DNA of 64,000 nucleotides, from positions 762,321-826,320 of the forward strand of contig VZRN01005007.1 in the NCBI GenBank assembly GCA_013397935.1, given 5' to 3'. Of the stretch, positions 22,548 through 33,515 are shown in pieces (the first letter of the stretch is position 1; every line of letters begins with the position of its first letter). A program made the translations under genes and the position numbers. Source of the DNA: Dasyornis broadbenti. Its lineage: Eukaryota; Chordata; Aves; Passeriformes; Dasyornithidae. The notes under the pieces were generated by a model. It worked only from the letters and a program-made list of their open reading frames with translations. It was not told where the DNA came from and made no database searches.

Positions 22548-22801
22548 TTAAATAAAAAGAGGACATTTAGATGGGATATTGGGAAGAAATCCTTGCCTGG
22601 GAGGGTGGAGAGGCCCTGGCACAGGTGCCCAGAGAAGCTGTGGCTGCCTCTGGATCCCTGCAATTGTCCATGGCCAGGCTGGACAGGGCTTGGAGCAACC
22701 TGGGATAGTGGGAAGTGTCCCTGCCTGTGGCAGGGAGTGGGAATGAGATGATCTTTAAGGTCTTTTCCAACACGAACCATTCCATGATGATTCCGTGATG
22801 C
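22548..22801 (+). mobile_element. CR1 LINE 3' fragment
   Basis: Sense copy opening at 'aataaaaagaggacatttag' and 'gatgggatattgggaagaa' (22571), then 'tggcacaggtgcccagagaa' (22617) and 'cttggagcaacctgggatag' (22690). It passes 'aaggtcttttccaaca' (22757) and ends in a tail 'catgatgattccgtgatg'. Substitutions such as caattgtcc for gaagtgtcc show moderate age. Confidence 0.9.
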
Positions 22802-25004
22802 TTTCCCCAGAGCTGGCAGCAGCAGACAAGCCATCCCGCCTGCAGATCCCATATGGAGGGCACAGCGGGATGTCAGGAACCTGCTCCTTCCCGGACACCA
22901 AAGAGCCTCTGCTTCCCAACCACTCCACCTCATGGAAACTCTATCCCTGCAAACACTTGCTCCCTTTATATCTTCCTCCTTTATTTTTTATGGAGAGGCC
23001 TTGGAGGAGAGGGAATCAGAGGGGGCTGGCACATCCCCCCTCCCCTGGCCTCTCAGAAATAAAGGGATGCAGCTGGAGGGGCAGGAGTTTCTGGAGCAGT
23101 ATGGATGGGGTGAGAAAGTCATTACCTGCCTTGGGTTTCACTGTGGGAATGGCCGCACCTTTCCCTGGGAATCGCTCGTGTCTGGGGGCACGGAGAGAGG
23201 GGAGAGGGGGAGGAGGGAGCAAAGGGGCAGAGAAAGGGCTGGAAGCAGCACGGGGAGAACGGAAAAGGGAAAGGGGATTTTTTCTTTGCATGTAGCCATG
23301 GAGGGGCTGAAATGAATTACCTGTCTCCAAAGCCAGGGCGTTCGGGGAATAATCGATTGAACACGCCACAAACTCGGATTTTATGGCTCCAGGAGCCTGG
23401 CTAGGGCTGGGGGAAGAGGGGGAAGAGGAAAACTGTTCCACACCAAGGGGACACCTCAGGGGGATGGGTTTGTCTGGCCTTTTTTGTTTTCCTTCTTCTG
23501 TTTTTTCTCCCTCTCCTCTCTCAGTTTGGAGTTCTTTGGTTTGGTTGTTTTTGTTTCCCTTTTTCCAATCTTCCGTGGGGACTTTCCCCTTTGTTCTGCT
23601 GGGGGGGAACAGAACTGGATTGTGTTTCTCCTGCTCCTGACTGCAAGGAATGACATCAGCCCGAGGTGTTCCAGCATCTCTTTCCTCTGCACTCCCTCCC
23701 TGCCCTGAACTGCTCCGGAATCTGGAGTTTAATAAGGGATTATTATTTCTCCCCATCCCTGATTGGGCCTGGAATGGCAGTGGCTGCAAGGGAGCAGTGG
23801 ATGCATCCAGCTGGGTTCTCGTGGCAGCTTGCAGTGATCCTTGAGGAGCATCCCAAGCCCTTGCTGCTCCAGCACCCCCAGATCCCAGCCCTTCCACAGG
23901 GACAGCTTCCCTGTACCCCTTTGAACCAGTGCCAAGTGCCCCCGGAGCTTTCCCTGGAGAGGTGGCAGGAGGAACAGGCCCTCAGAGGGTCCAAGGGCCT
24001 GGATTCTGCCTCCCCATTCCCAGACCCACTGGACACATCCCTGTCTCACCAGCCCCCAGACCCCCCAGAGAGAGAACAAAGGTGCAGAAATTAAAAGACA
24101 ATTTCCAGAGCCGAAAAGAAATTCATGGAAAAGAGCAGGAACACGGTGGCGCTCAGGGGAACGTGAGGATTCCTGACAGGCTCCCGCTGATATTTGCCAG
24201 GAGGGTCATTAACTCCCGCCATGGGAGGGGGGATCCAGCTTTTCCAGAAGGCCCTGGGTCAGTTCCTGGGGTTTCTCTACCTCCCTGGTGCTGTTTTCCT
24301 GCATCCCGACAGGCCAGGATCACAGCCGGTTCTGCCCCAGGGACACAGGCTGCAGGAGCAGAGAGCCACGCTCCCGTGGAACCACCTGGAATCCCAATCC
24401 CTGTGATTCCAAGTCCTCTGACAGCCACCCGAGCAGGGTCTGGAGCCTGCAGTGCTGGACCCTTTGGTGATTGTGCAGAATTCCCAGTTGCTGTGGAAGC
24501 GCTCACAAGCAAGTGGGAAGAGCAGAGGCTGAGGGAAGGATTCCAGCCTCGGGGACAAGCAGGGCTGGAGGTAGCACAGATTTTCCCACTTTTCCCAGTC
24601 CAGTGGGCCAAAAAGCGGCCAGAATCCAGGGAACCCAAAGTCAGGCAACTCCGAGTTGCTCAGCTGAGCAGGGATTTGGGGCCGCCCTTCTTTTCCATTG
24701 GGAAAGTCGCTCCTGCAGCGATGGGGAGCCAGGAGAACTCGGCTTCCCCCAGGGCACGGGAGCCAGGCATGCAGCCAGGCTTGGCATTCCCAGTGTTCCA
24801 CATCTCCCTGCAACACCACAACAACCTTTGGGAGGCCCAGATCCCAAGGTCACATTGCAGACCTGGAGCCAGATGCGCCAACCACAGGTGAGTCAGCAGC
24901 TCTGGGAAGATCCCGTGCCTTGCCCCAGGGCGCTCCATGGGATTCATCCTTAACCTCCAGGATCCAGCTGCCTCCATCCCCTGCGTGTGTTCTCCGTAAT
25001 TAAA
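22802..25004. other. Non-coding DNA, nothing recognised
   Basis: Contains purine-rich tracts near 23190-23275 and T-rich tracts near 23480-23590. Long open frames on both strands (23016-23897 minus, 23929-24891 plus) have no recognisable domain. A good-looking 5' splice motif, CAGGTGAGT at 24887, has no convincing exon upstream. Confidence 0.4.
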
Positions 25005-25265
25005 GTTGCACTGAGAAAATAAATCCTGTTCCTCACTAATAGGATGGAGGAGGTGTTAAATTATGGCTCCGTTTATCCAAGGATTGCCCAACGCAGCTCC
25101 TGCTTTAATAAGCGCCGATAAAACATGTCAGGAAATGATTTGGGAATTAATCCCTCCTGGATGAGGCGGTGACAAACTACTCTAATATGTTTCACTCCGG
25201 GAAGGTGCGTGTTCCCATTTTATTGAAAGGAGCTGCAAGTGGATTTAGGATTCATGGAAATAAGG
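25005..25265. promoter_or_regulatory. Candidate conserved non-coding element
   Basis: Contains GAAAATAAATCCTG (25014), GTTAAATTATGGC (25055), TTTAATAAGCGCCGATAAAAC (25103), GGGAATTAATCCC (25141, palindromic with a TAATCC core) and CTCTAATATG (25179). Three homeodomain-like cores and one GATAA lie within 200 bases between GC-rich flanks, and no repeat match is recognised. The function is inference. Confidence 0.32.
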
Positions 25266-26439
25266 GAATGATTGGCAGGTGAGGGCTTAAGAGAGCCCGT
25301 GGGTGGAAGGAGAGAATTGCCCTCCCAGCCCTGCTGGCATTGCCTTCTCATGCTCCCCACTCCCACTCTTTTCCAGCCACACCTGGTGGACTCCAGCACC
25401 GTTTCTGCCCTGTGCCATCCCTGCATCCCACTTCCCCATCCCTGATAACCTCTGGGATGGCAGGAAATGAGTTCAGCCCCTCCAGGCCCAGGTGGGGGGA
25501 TCGACCTACTTCATCCTGCAGTCGTGTTCGTGACTGGAGGTTGATGCCGTGAGTTCCACCTTGTCCTCCCTTGGAAGCGTTTCCATGTTCGAGGATCCTT
25601 GTCAAAATGCAGCCATTGGGAACTGCTTCACTTGCGAAAAACCCCTCTGCCCTCTGCTTTTCATCTGGGGAGAGTTTGGAATTTCCTCATTTCCCTGCTC
25701 CATTCCAGTCTCCTTTCTCCGGTGTTTGGATCCCAGGGGCTCTCCCAGCTCATCTGACACAGGGGATGAGTTCGGGGGGTGCAGCCCTCACCTGCCCCTC
25801 ACCCCCACTCCAGGCAGCCCCTGCCTGCCCCTTCCCTCCTCCTCGGCAGCCTGGGATGTGCCAGGGATGGGAAGAGCCCAGAAAGGGGGTTTTGAGGGAA
25901 GGGAGCTGGGATCCAGCAAATTCCCCTCTTCCCAGGCAGGACAAGGGCGTGTCCCTGCTCCCACCCCCTCCAGTCGCTGGGTGCCAGGACAGGGCAGATG
26001 CTCGCAGGGAGGGGAGCTGGGAGATGGTGGAGAGGGGGCAGAGGGGAGGGAACCCCTGGCGGAACCCTCAATCCCACTGAGACCTCATTTCCCCACCGTC
26101 TCTCTTCCCCATGGATCTGGTGACCCCCGTGTGCCCACCTGCCCCTCGGAGGGGTCACTCCCTCCTCATTCCTGAGCCAGCGGGAGGAGGCACAGCCAGG
26201 GCAGCAGCTCCCCAGCCCAGCTCCTCTCACAAGAGGACGTTCGAGCGTTGCCTAAGCCCATTTAAAACCTGCTCTGATCCCATAAACTCTGCCTACCTCA
26301 ACTCGAATTAAAGGGAATTGGCTGGAACTGTGCCGGAGCCGAGGGGGAGTCAGTTCATCCCAGCCCTTCCCAGCTCCTCGCAATGGGGGATCAGGGGAAA
26401 GGAGTCATCCAGGAGCTCAGAGCCTCATAATGGGGTTAT
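25266..26439. other. GC-rich non-coding DNA, nothing recognised
   Basis: CCTCC and GGGAG-rich sequence with overlapping open frames in several phases, none recognisable. A short AT-rich patch at about 26270-26315 precedes the old CR1. Confidence 0.4.
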
Positions 26440-26645
26440 GCTGCAGTGGAGAAAATGAAAGTTAAACATTAGGGAAACCTTTACAGCTCTGACAAGAGTT
26501 CAGCCGGTGGAACGCTGCGGAATTGCTTTCCCCGGAGATATCCAAGGATAAGGCTAAGCACACATCTGACAGGGATGGTTTACCAGCCTGATGGGCAGGA
26601 TAAAGTGGAGCAGGTGAGCTGGGGGAGCTTCTTTCCAGCGCTAAT
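26440..26645 (+). mobile_element. Probable ancient CR1-type LINE fragment
   Basis: The order of weak landmarks fits the 3' region of an older amniote CR1: 'gaaagttaaacattaggg' (26456), 'ggtggaacgctgcgg' (26506), 'ggagatatccaaggataagg' (26535) and 'ctgacagggatggttta' (26566). The distinctive GGAGATATYCAAG followed by CTGACAGGGATGGTTTA is absent from the other copies in the window. Divergence is high and the 3' end is uncertain, so an unrelated sequence cannot be fully excluded. Confidence 0.5.
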
Positions 26646-28962
26646 AACTCTGGGATCAGCGCAGGGCCCCTCTGCACGGGAACATCTCAGAACATTCCTC
26701 ATTTTTCCCAGCCTCTGGAGCACTTCCAGTGCTCAGTGACACAGGAACAAAGCTCCCGTGGCAGGTACTCAGTGGCTCGTGCTCAGGCACTCAAAAAGCT
26801 GCAGGAAAATGGGAACTCTCAGAACAAAGGAATCCCAAACAACGAGAGTCTGGGGGAATTGCTGGAAAACGGGAATTCTTCCAGTGGGATTTGAAACCTC
26901 TGCTCAGGAGGCTGCACTTCTGGAGCAGCAGAACCAGAACCCAGTGTCTGAAGGTTTACTCATGAAAACCCTTTGACAAATCCATCATCCATCTGCCTTC
27001 CCACTGTTTTGTTCCTAAGTTGAAATCCATGGAGCAGGCAGAGGGATGCTGGAGCCGGGCCCTGGGAGGGCTCGGAGGGGCTCTGCCCCTCTTGTCCCAG
27101 AACAGGCCACCCCTGCCCTGGGGGCTGGCTGCTTCCTGGGCCAGCAGGAACCACTTAGGAGAGCCAGGCTGCCCCGTCTTTTGGGATACAGGACATGGGA
27201 AAACTCCTCGCCTCTGCAGAGCTGCGATGTTTTTCCCTGGGATGCTGAAACACCCCCAAAAAATAATTTCCTTCAGTGAGAGGGACAGAGGAAAAAAGAG
27301 GAAAAAAGAAAGGATGTTTTCCAGAACCTCATGGAGGAGGTTGGAGCGTGGATTGGGAGCACAAGGAGGGGCCCCACCTCCATTCCCAGTATGGATTCCA
27401 ATGAGGGAAGGGCTGGAAGGCTGACACTGTCTCCATCGTCCCTGGATAATTTGTCAGGAATTACAGATATGTGGATGGGACAGCGGTTCGGGTTAAGTCA
27501 AGTGCAAGGTTTGCTCCCCAGTGATAACCAAGAGGCTCGAGGAAAGGGGAGAAGCTCCACAGATAAGGGCAAGACTCTGGGGCCGCGAGTGCTGCTGACA
27601 ACGGGACGGGGCTCGTGCTCAGGGATGGGGTCGGGATGTCTCTCACTCCTTCACTGCCTCATGGGGAGCTTGGCTGTTGATGTTTGCCCAGTTTCTCCTG
27701 GAATCTGACCCGGAGGCAGAGTGAGATGTGAGGGAAGTGCAGCACAAGCGTGGAGTGAGCAAACAGGGATCCAGCTCGGGGGTTTTCCTTTCAGGCTGCT
27801 CTGGGTGATTTCCTCCACCACCAGCTCCCTGTCCCAGCTGCTCCCAGCACAGCTGGAAAACCTCTGGCCTGAGCCTGGGTGCTCTGCATCCACTCCCCTT
27901 CACTGTGACCATCCAGGAACCCTCTTCTTGGATTTATCCCAGTGCTGTGGCTTTGAAATTCTGGGAGAGACAAAGAGGAGAGAAGTTTTTGCATGGCCAG
28001 CAAATCCCTCCCAGGACATCAAAACCACCTGGATTCATCCCAAAACAAAAAAAAAAGATTTCTCTAATTTTCCAGCAGGCTGAGGGAGAAGCCTCCCTGC
28101 CGACCTTCCTGGAGCCACGAGCTGGACAGCCACACACATCTCCCGAAGGAAAAGGACCTGGTCTGCTCCCACCTCGGCTGAGAGCAGGGACAGAGGATGG
28201 AATGCCAGAAAGATTTGCAGCAGGAAGTGGAATTTCTCCTTCATTGCAGCAATTTGATCCATACTCATGTGGCCGGCCTGGCTTTCGGTAGCACCAGGAT
28301 CCGGCAGCAGGAGAGAGCAGCCCAAATTCCAGCTGCTCCAGAGGCAGGAGAGCTCGTGTTTAATGGCTCTCATATTAGCACTTGCTATTTAATATTCCAT
28401 GTTTAGTCTGCTCAGTCTGCTTCTCCCTTTAGGATCAGCTCTATCCCAAACAATCTCGGAGAGGAGTCAGGTTCAAAGATGGACACAAATGGGTTTCAGA
28501 TTGGCCCAGCTCGTGCTCCATCCCACCCAAAACTGGGATCCACTGGCACAGACTGTGATCCTCGGGCATTTCAGTGCTCAGAGGGATCTGAGTCCAAGGT
28601 TTGGGATGTCACCAGCTGGAGCTGCTGCTGGGAATGGTCTCACTTGCCTTGCCCTACCTTTGCCAAGGGTGACACCCACCCAACCTGGAGAGCAGCCACA
28701 GATTGCAGCTCCTGAAAAATGAAAAAAATCACCCCTGGCAGGGATTTCCTCCAAGTTCTAAAAATCATTAAAAAAAAAAAAAAAACAACCCAGAAATCCC
28801 AGCATCCCTGGCATCTCCTTGGCGAGCTGGGGAGGTATAACATCAGTGTGTGTTTTACGGATCGAGAGCTCCAGACTGCTGGAAAAATAGTTAATGTTCC
28901 TGTTTAATGTGTTCCAGCCTGGTTTGGAGGGAGCAGGTCCAGCAGCCGAGCTCTGCCAAGAC
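26646..28962. other. Non-coding DNA, nothing recognised apart from an A tract
   Basis: No recognisable gene. A-rich purine runs lie near 27280-27315 (gaaaaaagag units), and a modest AT-rich patch near 28370-28405 includes 'ggctctcatattagcac'. Confidence 0.4.
28770..28785. repeat. A16 homopolymer
   Basis: Sixteen consecutive A. No retrocopy or SINE body is recognisable upstream, so it is treated as a simple homopolymer. Confidence 0.9.
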
Positions 28963-29044
28963 AGGGAATTGCAGGTATTTCACTGGAGAAGGAGAGTTGG
29001 AGCAGGGAATTGCAGGTTTTGCACTGGAGAGGGAGAGTTGGACC
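28963..29044. repeat. 41-bp tandem duplication
   Basis: Two adjacent copies start AGGGAATTGCAGGT at 28963 and 29004 and share CACTGGAGA and GGAGAGTTGGA, with only about four differences. Confidence 0.9.
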
Positions 29045-29946
29045 CTCATGCATGGAAATCTCTGAGGTTTCTGGAGATGGTGGAATCACAGGGAGGATGT
29101 GTCTCCCTGAGAATCCCTCCCCTCGTTAAGGGAGAGATGAAGCTTTGTGGTTAGGGTATGGCACAGGCAGGAGGAAATACCCGGATTTAAGGGATTAAAG
29201 GACAAGAATGAGGCTGGGTGTGCAGAGAGAGGGGCTCTATGCACTGTCCAGGCTCTCTCTGCATTCCCAGCTCACGTCCTGGGATGCACCAAGGCTCCCA
29301 GCACCAGCAGCTGGGAGAATCCAGCCTGGCTCTTCCCAGGACTCCCAGTCTCAGCCCAAACTCCTTCATCCTGCGGCAGAGCAAGACATTCCACCTGGAA
29401 ATAGACATGGATGGCTCACAGGTGGCTCAGCCCCTTCCTCCTCCCAGCCCAGGGCTTGGCAGAGCCCGACCGATTTTCCCCCGCCTAAATGAGGAGCAGG
29501 GTAACCCTAAGGTGACCCCAGATGCCTGAGGTGACCTCCTCACCCAGCGAGCCCTTGGAGCCACTGGAGTCCAGAGCTCTACAGACACTCCGGAGCCAAG
29601 GGTGGCGGGGCAGGATTAGGAGCCAAAATATCCCAAAATATCCTGGCTGGGCCTCCCCCGTGGTGTCACCGCTGCTGCAGGGCTCAGCTGGGGGACAGCT
29701 GTGAGGGCAGAACAGGATGAGTTTTGGCCCCGTGGCCCTGAGCATCAGCCAGCTCCCACTTGAGATGTCAAATTTGGGACAGATCAGGCACCGTGGGAAT
29801 GGCATTTTTGGTCTAATCCAGTGTCCAGATCCCGTCAGGACTGAGGGGGAGGATGGGGTACAAGGCATCTTCTCACCTCTCTGCACACGTGAGTGATTTG
29901 TGCTTCTACAGGTGATGCCCAAGGCAGGGTGGGAAGGATCCCAGGA
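29045..29946. other. Non-coding DNA, nothing recognised
   Basis: GC-rich, single-copy-looking sequence. AAAATATCCC is duplicated at 29624 and 29634. Confidence 0.4.
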
Positions 29947-30108
29947 CAGGGGAGAATCCCAGGACAGCTGTGGCTGCCTCATCCCAGGAAGTGTCCAGGG
30001 CCAGGCTGGACAAGGTTTGGAGCAACCTGGGACAGCAGGAGGGGGATGGAACTTGATGAACTTTAAGGTCGCTTCCAATCCGAAGGATCCTGTGATTCCA
30101 TGATTCTG
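29947..30108 (+). mobile_element. CR1 LINE 3' fragment, internally deleted
   Basis: Sense copy with 'gacagctgtggctgcctcat' (29955), 'ggccaggctggaca' (30000), 'tttggagcaacctgggacag' (30016) and 'ctttaaggtcgcttccaat' (30061). It ends in a tail 'ctgtgattccatgattctg'. The block that normally reads ggtgtccctgcccatggcagg is replaced by 'caggagggggatgg', implying an internal deletion of about 30 bases. Confidence 0.88.
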
Positions 30109-30394
30109 TTCTGTCATCAAGTGCCTGACCCAGCTTCGTCTGCTCCAATGCTGCTGCTGCCACAGGGAGGAGGGGAGAGGGGGAAAAGGAATAGGGGGGA
30201 TCAGCACTTCCAGCAAGGAGCGATGTCAGCCCCGTGTGAGCGCAGAGTCCAGCTCTGGCTCCCGCTCCAGGCAGCGTTTCCTCAGCCTCGCGTGGAGATG
30301 GAGGTGACATGGTGAACTGGGAATGTCCCACAGCCTCCAGCTCAGCGCCTTCACACCTCTCACTGCCACCACCCCTGCAAGGACACAGCATGAG

Positions 30395-30645
30395 GAGAGT
30401 GAACACGAGGGTGGAATTTGTTATCATTTCAAACAACGTTCCTCGAGCAGCAGCACAGGGCAAATCAAGGGATGGATAAAAGGCACGAAGAGCCTGCAAA
30501 GCCTGGTTTAAAATAACCATTGAAGTAGGAAGCAGCAGCATGAATCATGGTGCATCGCAAACAAGGATGGGATGTGTTTAATTTCCAGTTTATGAAAGCA
30601 GTTTTATTTATTTATGATTCTGCTCCAGTGTTTAGCTTATACACA
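30395..30645. promoter_or_regulatory. AT-rich island, candidate conserved element
   Basis: Contains TTTGTTATCATTTCAAAC (30417), GGTTTAAAATAACC (30503, an imperfect palindrome), GTGTTTAATTTCC (30573) and 'cagttttatttatttatg' (30599, with ATTTA repeats). Flanks are GC-rich. Regulatory function is inferred only. Confidence 0.27.
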
Positions 30646-31124
30646 AAGTCATGACTCACTGCTGAAGGAGCTCCAAGTCCTCTTTGGAACAGCACATTTC
30701 CTCCTCGAGGAAATGACACAAACCCATTCTGTCCCATCAGCTGAGCAGCACAGGAGGAAGGAGCAGGAGGCATCAGGAGACTTCCCTGCTGCTAAACCTG
30801 CTCCTGGAATCCACCTTCCTGCGGGTAGGAAACTCCTCGGCTGTTCACTGACTGTGCTGGGAGAAGTGTGTCAGCAGCAGGGTTGGGCTCCAAGGCTGCA
30901 AAGCTGTCCCTTGGCACAGCAGCAGCTGTGCCTCCAGCAGGGCAGAACAGGCATTTTGGGGCAAAGCACCCTGGTTTTGCTGGAGCGGATCAAATCCGCA
31001 CGCTCTGCATCCAGGGTCCATCCCAGGACCACCAAGCAATCACTGCTTTTCCGTTCTTTCTCCCAAATCTAGGAATGGATCCGGCAGCACCCTCCCCACA
31101 CAGGAGCATCCAGGACATGCCCAG
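30646..31124. other. Non-coding DNA, nothing recognised
   Basis: No repeat or gene recognised. Confidence 0.4.
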
Positions 31125-31450
31125 CCCGGTCCCTTCCCGGCCCGGTGGCCCCGAGCCGCTCGCTGGGGGTGGGAAGGAGTCGCGACAGCCCCGGAGGAAG
31201 CGCAATCAGCCGCTATTTAGGGCCGATTATCTCAGCCGTGCTCCAGCTTCCCGATAATTCCCTGAATCCGCCGGCACGCTTTGTTCGGGAGTGTTTTTGT
31301 CAGATATCTTGGGCTACAGGGAAGGGGGGTGGGACCCAGGTGGGGGGAGCAACAGGCAGCGCTGAGTGTTTACAAGTTCCCAAGCAGGAACTACAAGGCT
31401 AATTAATTTCTCATTAAGGAAGGAGCCGAAGGATAAAGAAGCATAAACCT
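31125..31450. promoter_or_regulatory. CpG-rich segment merging into an AT-rich element
   Basis: From 31125 to 31300 CpG is dense (about eighteen in 170 bases, including gagccgctcgctggg, gtcgcgacagccccgg and gaatccgccggcacgc). Embedded are CTATTTAGGGCCGATTATC (31214) and CCCGATAATTCCC (31250). An AT-rich stretch with GGCTAATTAATTTC (31397) follows. This mix of CpG and homeodomain-type sites resembles a developmental promoter or enhancer. No transcript can be read. Confidence 0.33.
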
Positions 31451-31699
31451 CGAGCTTTGGGAGATGCGGCGGATCCGAAGACACGCAACACATCCCTCCC
31501 TTTTATCCCTGGGAATGAGGCCCTTTTCATACCCCGAACACCTCGTGTTCTGCTCTTCCCTTTATCCCCAACGGTCCCCTTCCCAGAAACAGCCGGGATC
31601 ATCCCAGCCCCATGGGGCACACAAAACCAGGAGATTTCTGGAAAATGCTCAGAATTTCCGCGTTATAAGGTGACAATAGATGGGATCTTATCCCACATC
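31451..31699. other. Non-coding DNA, nothing recognised
   Basis: Short interval with no recognised feature. Confidence 0.4.
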
Positions 31700-31853
31700 T
31701 CCCAGGATGGATTCACATCCCTGGCAGTGTCCAAGGCCAGGTTGGACAGGGCAGCCTGGGATTGTGGAAGGTGTCCCTGCCCGTGGCAGGGGGTGGGACT
31801 GGATGATCCTTAAAGTGCCTTCCAACCCAATCATTCCAATGCTTCTGTGATCC
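31700..31853 (+). mobile_element. CR1 LINE 3' fragment
   Basis: Sense copy with 'ccctggcagtgtccaaggcc' (31719), 'aggttggacagggc' (31738), 'ggaaggtgtccctgcccgtg' (31766), 'ggatgatccttaaagtgcc' (31801) and tail 'ccaatgcttctgtgatcc'. The motif ttggagcaac is missing between 'acagggc' and 'agcctgggat', a deletion of about ten bases. Confidence 0.9.
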
Positions 31854-33329
31854 ATGTTTTGGGCACCACTGGAGCCGCATCCATCCCCCGGCCACGGCAC
31901 CACCCAGCCCCATCCTCCCCTGCTGCCAGGTGTGAAATGGGGTCCCACGAGACAAAAAACAGTATCAGGGATGAGCTCGGGACTCTTCCCAGGTGGTGCC
32001 ACCCCTGTCCCTGCTGCAGCTGTAAAGTCAGGAGAGAGAAGAGCTCCAGAAACTTCTCATGGCTTTCAGGAAAGTTGCCTGCTCTGGTTTCCTTGGGAAC
32101 AGTGCTGGGCCCAGGGCAGATTCCTTCAGCAAACAGAGCAACCCTGCAGGGTGAACTGGGTGGGAAACTCCTGAGGAGAACCAGGTACCTCCTCATTTCT
32201 GGGTGGGTTTTGGGCGCTAAAACAGCACCCAGGGGTCTGCAAGCCTGGATCCCATTCTGGCTGAGATCATTTTCTGTCCTCAAGGGAAGAGCCAAGCCTG
32301 GGCTGAGCTTCCAAGAGCGCACAGAGCTCTGTCCCCTCCACTGGCCATGGGACAAGGTCAGGTCACCATGAGCAGCCTCCAAAGCTGGTGACAGGAATGG
32401 GTCACCCAGCAGGCACTGGCTCCAGAGCCCAGCCCAATCCCACCACTCCAGCTCATCCACGGAAAAAGAAACTCTTTTCCAAAGTTTTCTTTGGCCCTGC
32501 TATTGCCAACCGTCCATGAACAGCCGGTTCCTGTGCTGTGGCTGAAGGCCGTGGCTGCCACAGGCAATTCCACCAGGCATCTTTCTCCTGGATGGGATTT
32601 GCTCCAGGCCATCGACTTTAAATCCTGGGAAAATTGGCCCATTTGCTGTGTTCACGGAGTGTGTATTTTACAGGATACCTTGTCTCAAAGCCATTAACCA
32701 AGCAAACAGTACATTTTATAATCAAATAACAAACCGGAGGATAATGGAGTTGTGTTTCCTACCTGCACTGCTTTGAATGCACCAGGGAAAGGGGTGATTC
32801 CTCATGGTGCAGAGGAGTTGGAGATGGGGGTTTCTCCCAGGATGGTGGCCAGGAGGGAGCTTCTCGTTCCTGAGTTTCTCATTCCTGGATGCCTGGTGGG
32901 GAGGAACATCCATCAGCAGGGCCAGGGGGTGCTGCCAGCCCTGGGCAGAGGGAAAGATTATGGAATTTTCCCCTTCCCACAGCCCCCAAAGCTCACGAGT
33001 GCATGTGCAGAACTCATGAAACTCTTTCACCTCTCTCCTTTACAGGAGATTTTTTTTTTCCTCTCCCCAGCTTGGAATTCAGTTAGCAGCCGTTTTCCTG
33101 CAGAAAGTGCAGGAATTGGCTGGCCTTGGAGGGGTGCAGCCCTTCCCCGCTCCCCCAAGGTGCTGCGGGAAATCCCACAGTTCATTTTTCCTGGCTGCAG
33201 AATGCCTTTTCCTTTGCATTCTTCAGCTCGCAGGTACTTCATCACCACGTTTCCTATTCACATGTCTGGTCATTTCACTCGTGTCAGGGCTCCTTAACTA
33301 GGAAATATCAAGATGTTTTCACCCTGGAA
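31854..33329. other. Non-coding DNA, nothing recognised
   Basis: No gene or repeat family recognised. A T11 run occurs near 33050. Confidence 0.4.
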
Positions 33330-33515
33330 AGCTGGGAAGCGTGTAATTAGCCACCCAGGTAATAAATTACCTGTGCTGGCGACAGCCCACTGGGGGAACC
33401 TTTATTCTCCATCTCATCCTATTATGCTGAGCCAATTTAGCACATCTGTAGTTGTTTTAAAATAGTCATTTCGATGGACTCCGAGAAAAGGAGGTTATTA
33501 ACAACTTAGCTGCCA
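33330..33515. promoter_or_regulatory. Candidate conserved element with CAGGTA palindrome
   Basis: The block contains GTGTAATTAGCC (33341), an 18-bp perfect inverted repeat CAGGTAATAAATTACCTG (33356-33373), GCCAATTTAGCAC (33431), GTTTTAAAATAGTC (33454) and GGTTATTAACAAC (33492). CAGGTA and TACCTG are the half-sites bound by ZEB and SNAI zinc-finger/E-box factors; here they face each other with ATTA cores between. The island is AT-rich in GC-rich surroundings. The motif is seen directly; function is inferred. Confidence 0.38.

Noticed and set aside
23929..24891. 320-codon plus-strand frame ending at a CAGGTGAGT splice donor
   Set aside because: The donor motif is good but the frame has no recognisable domain and no clear acceptor-bounded exon upstream.
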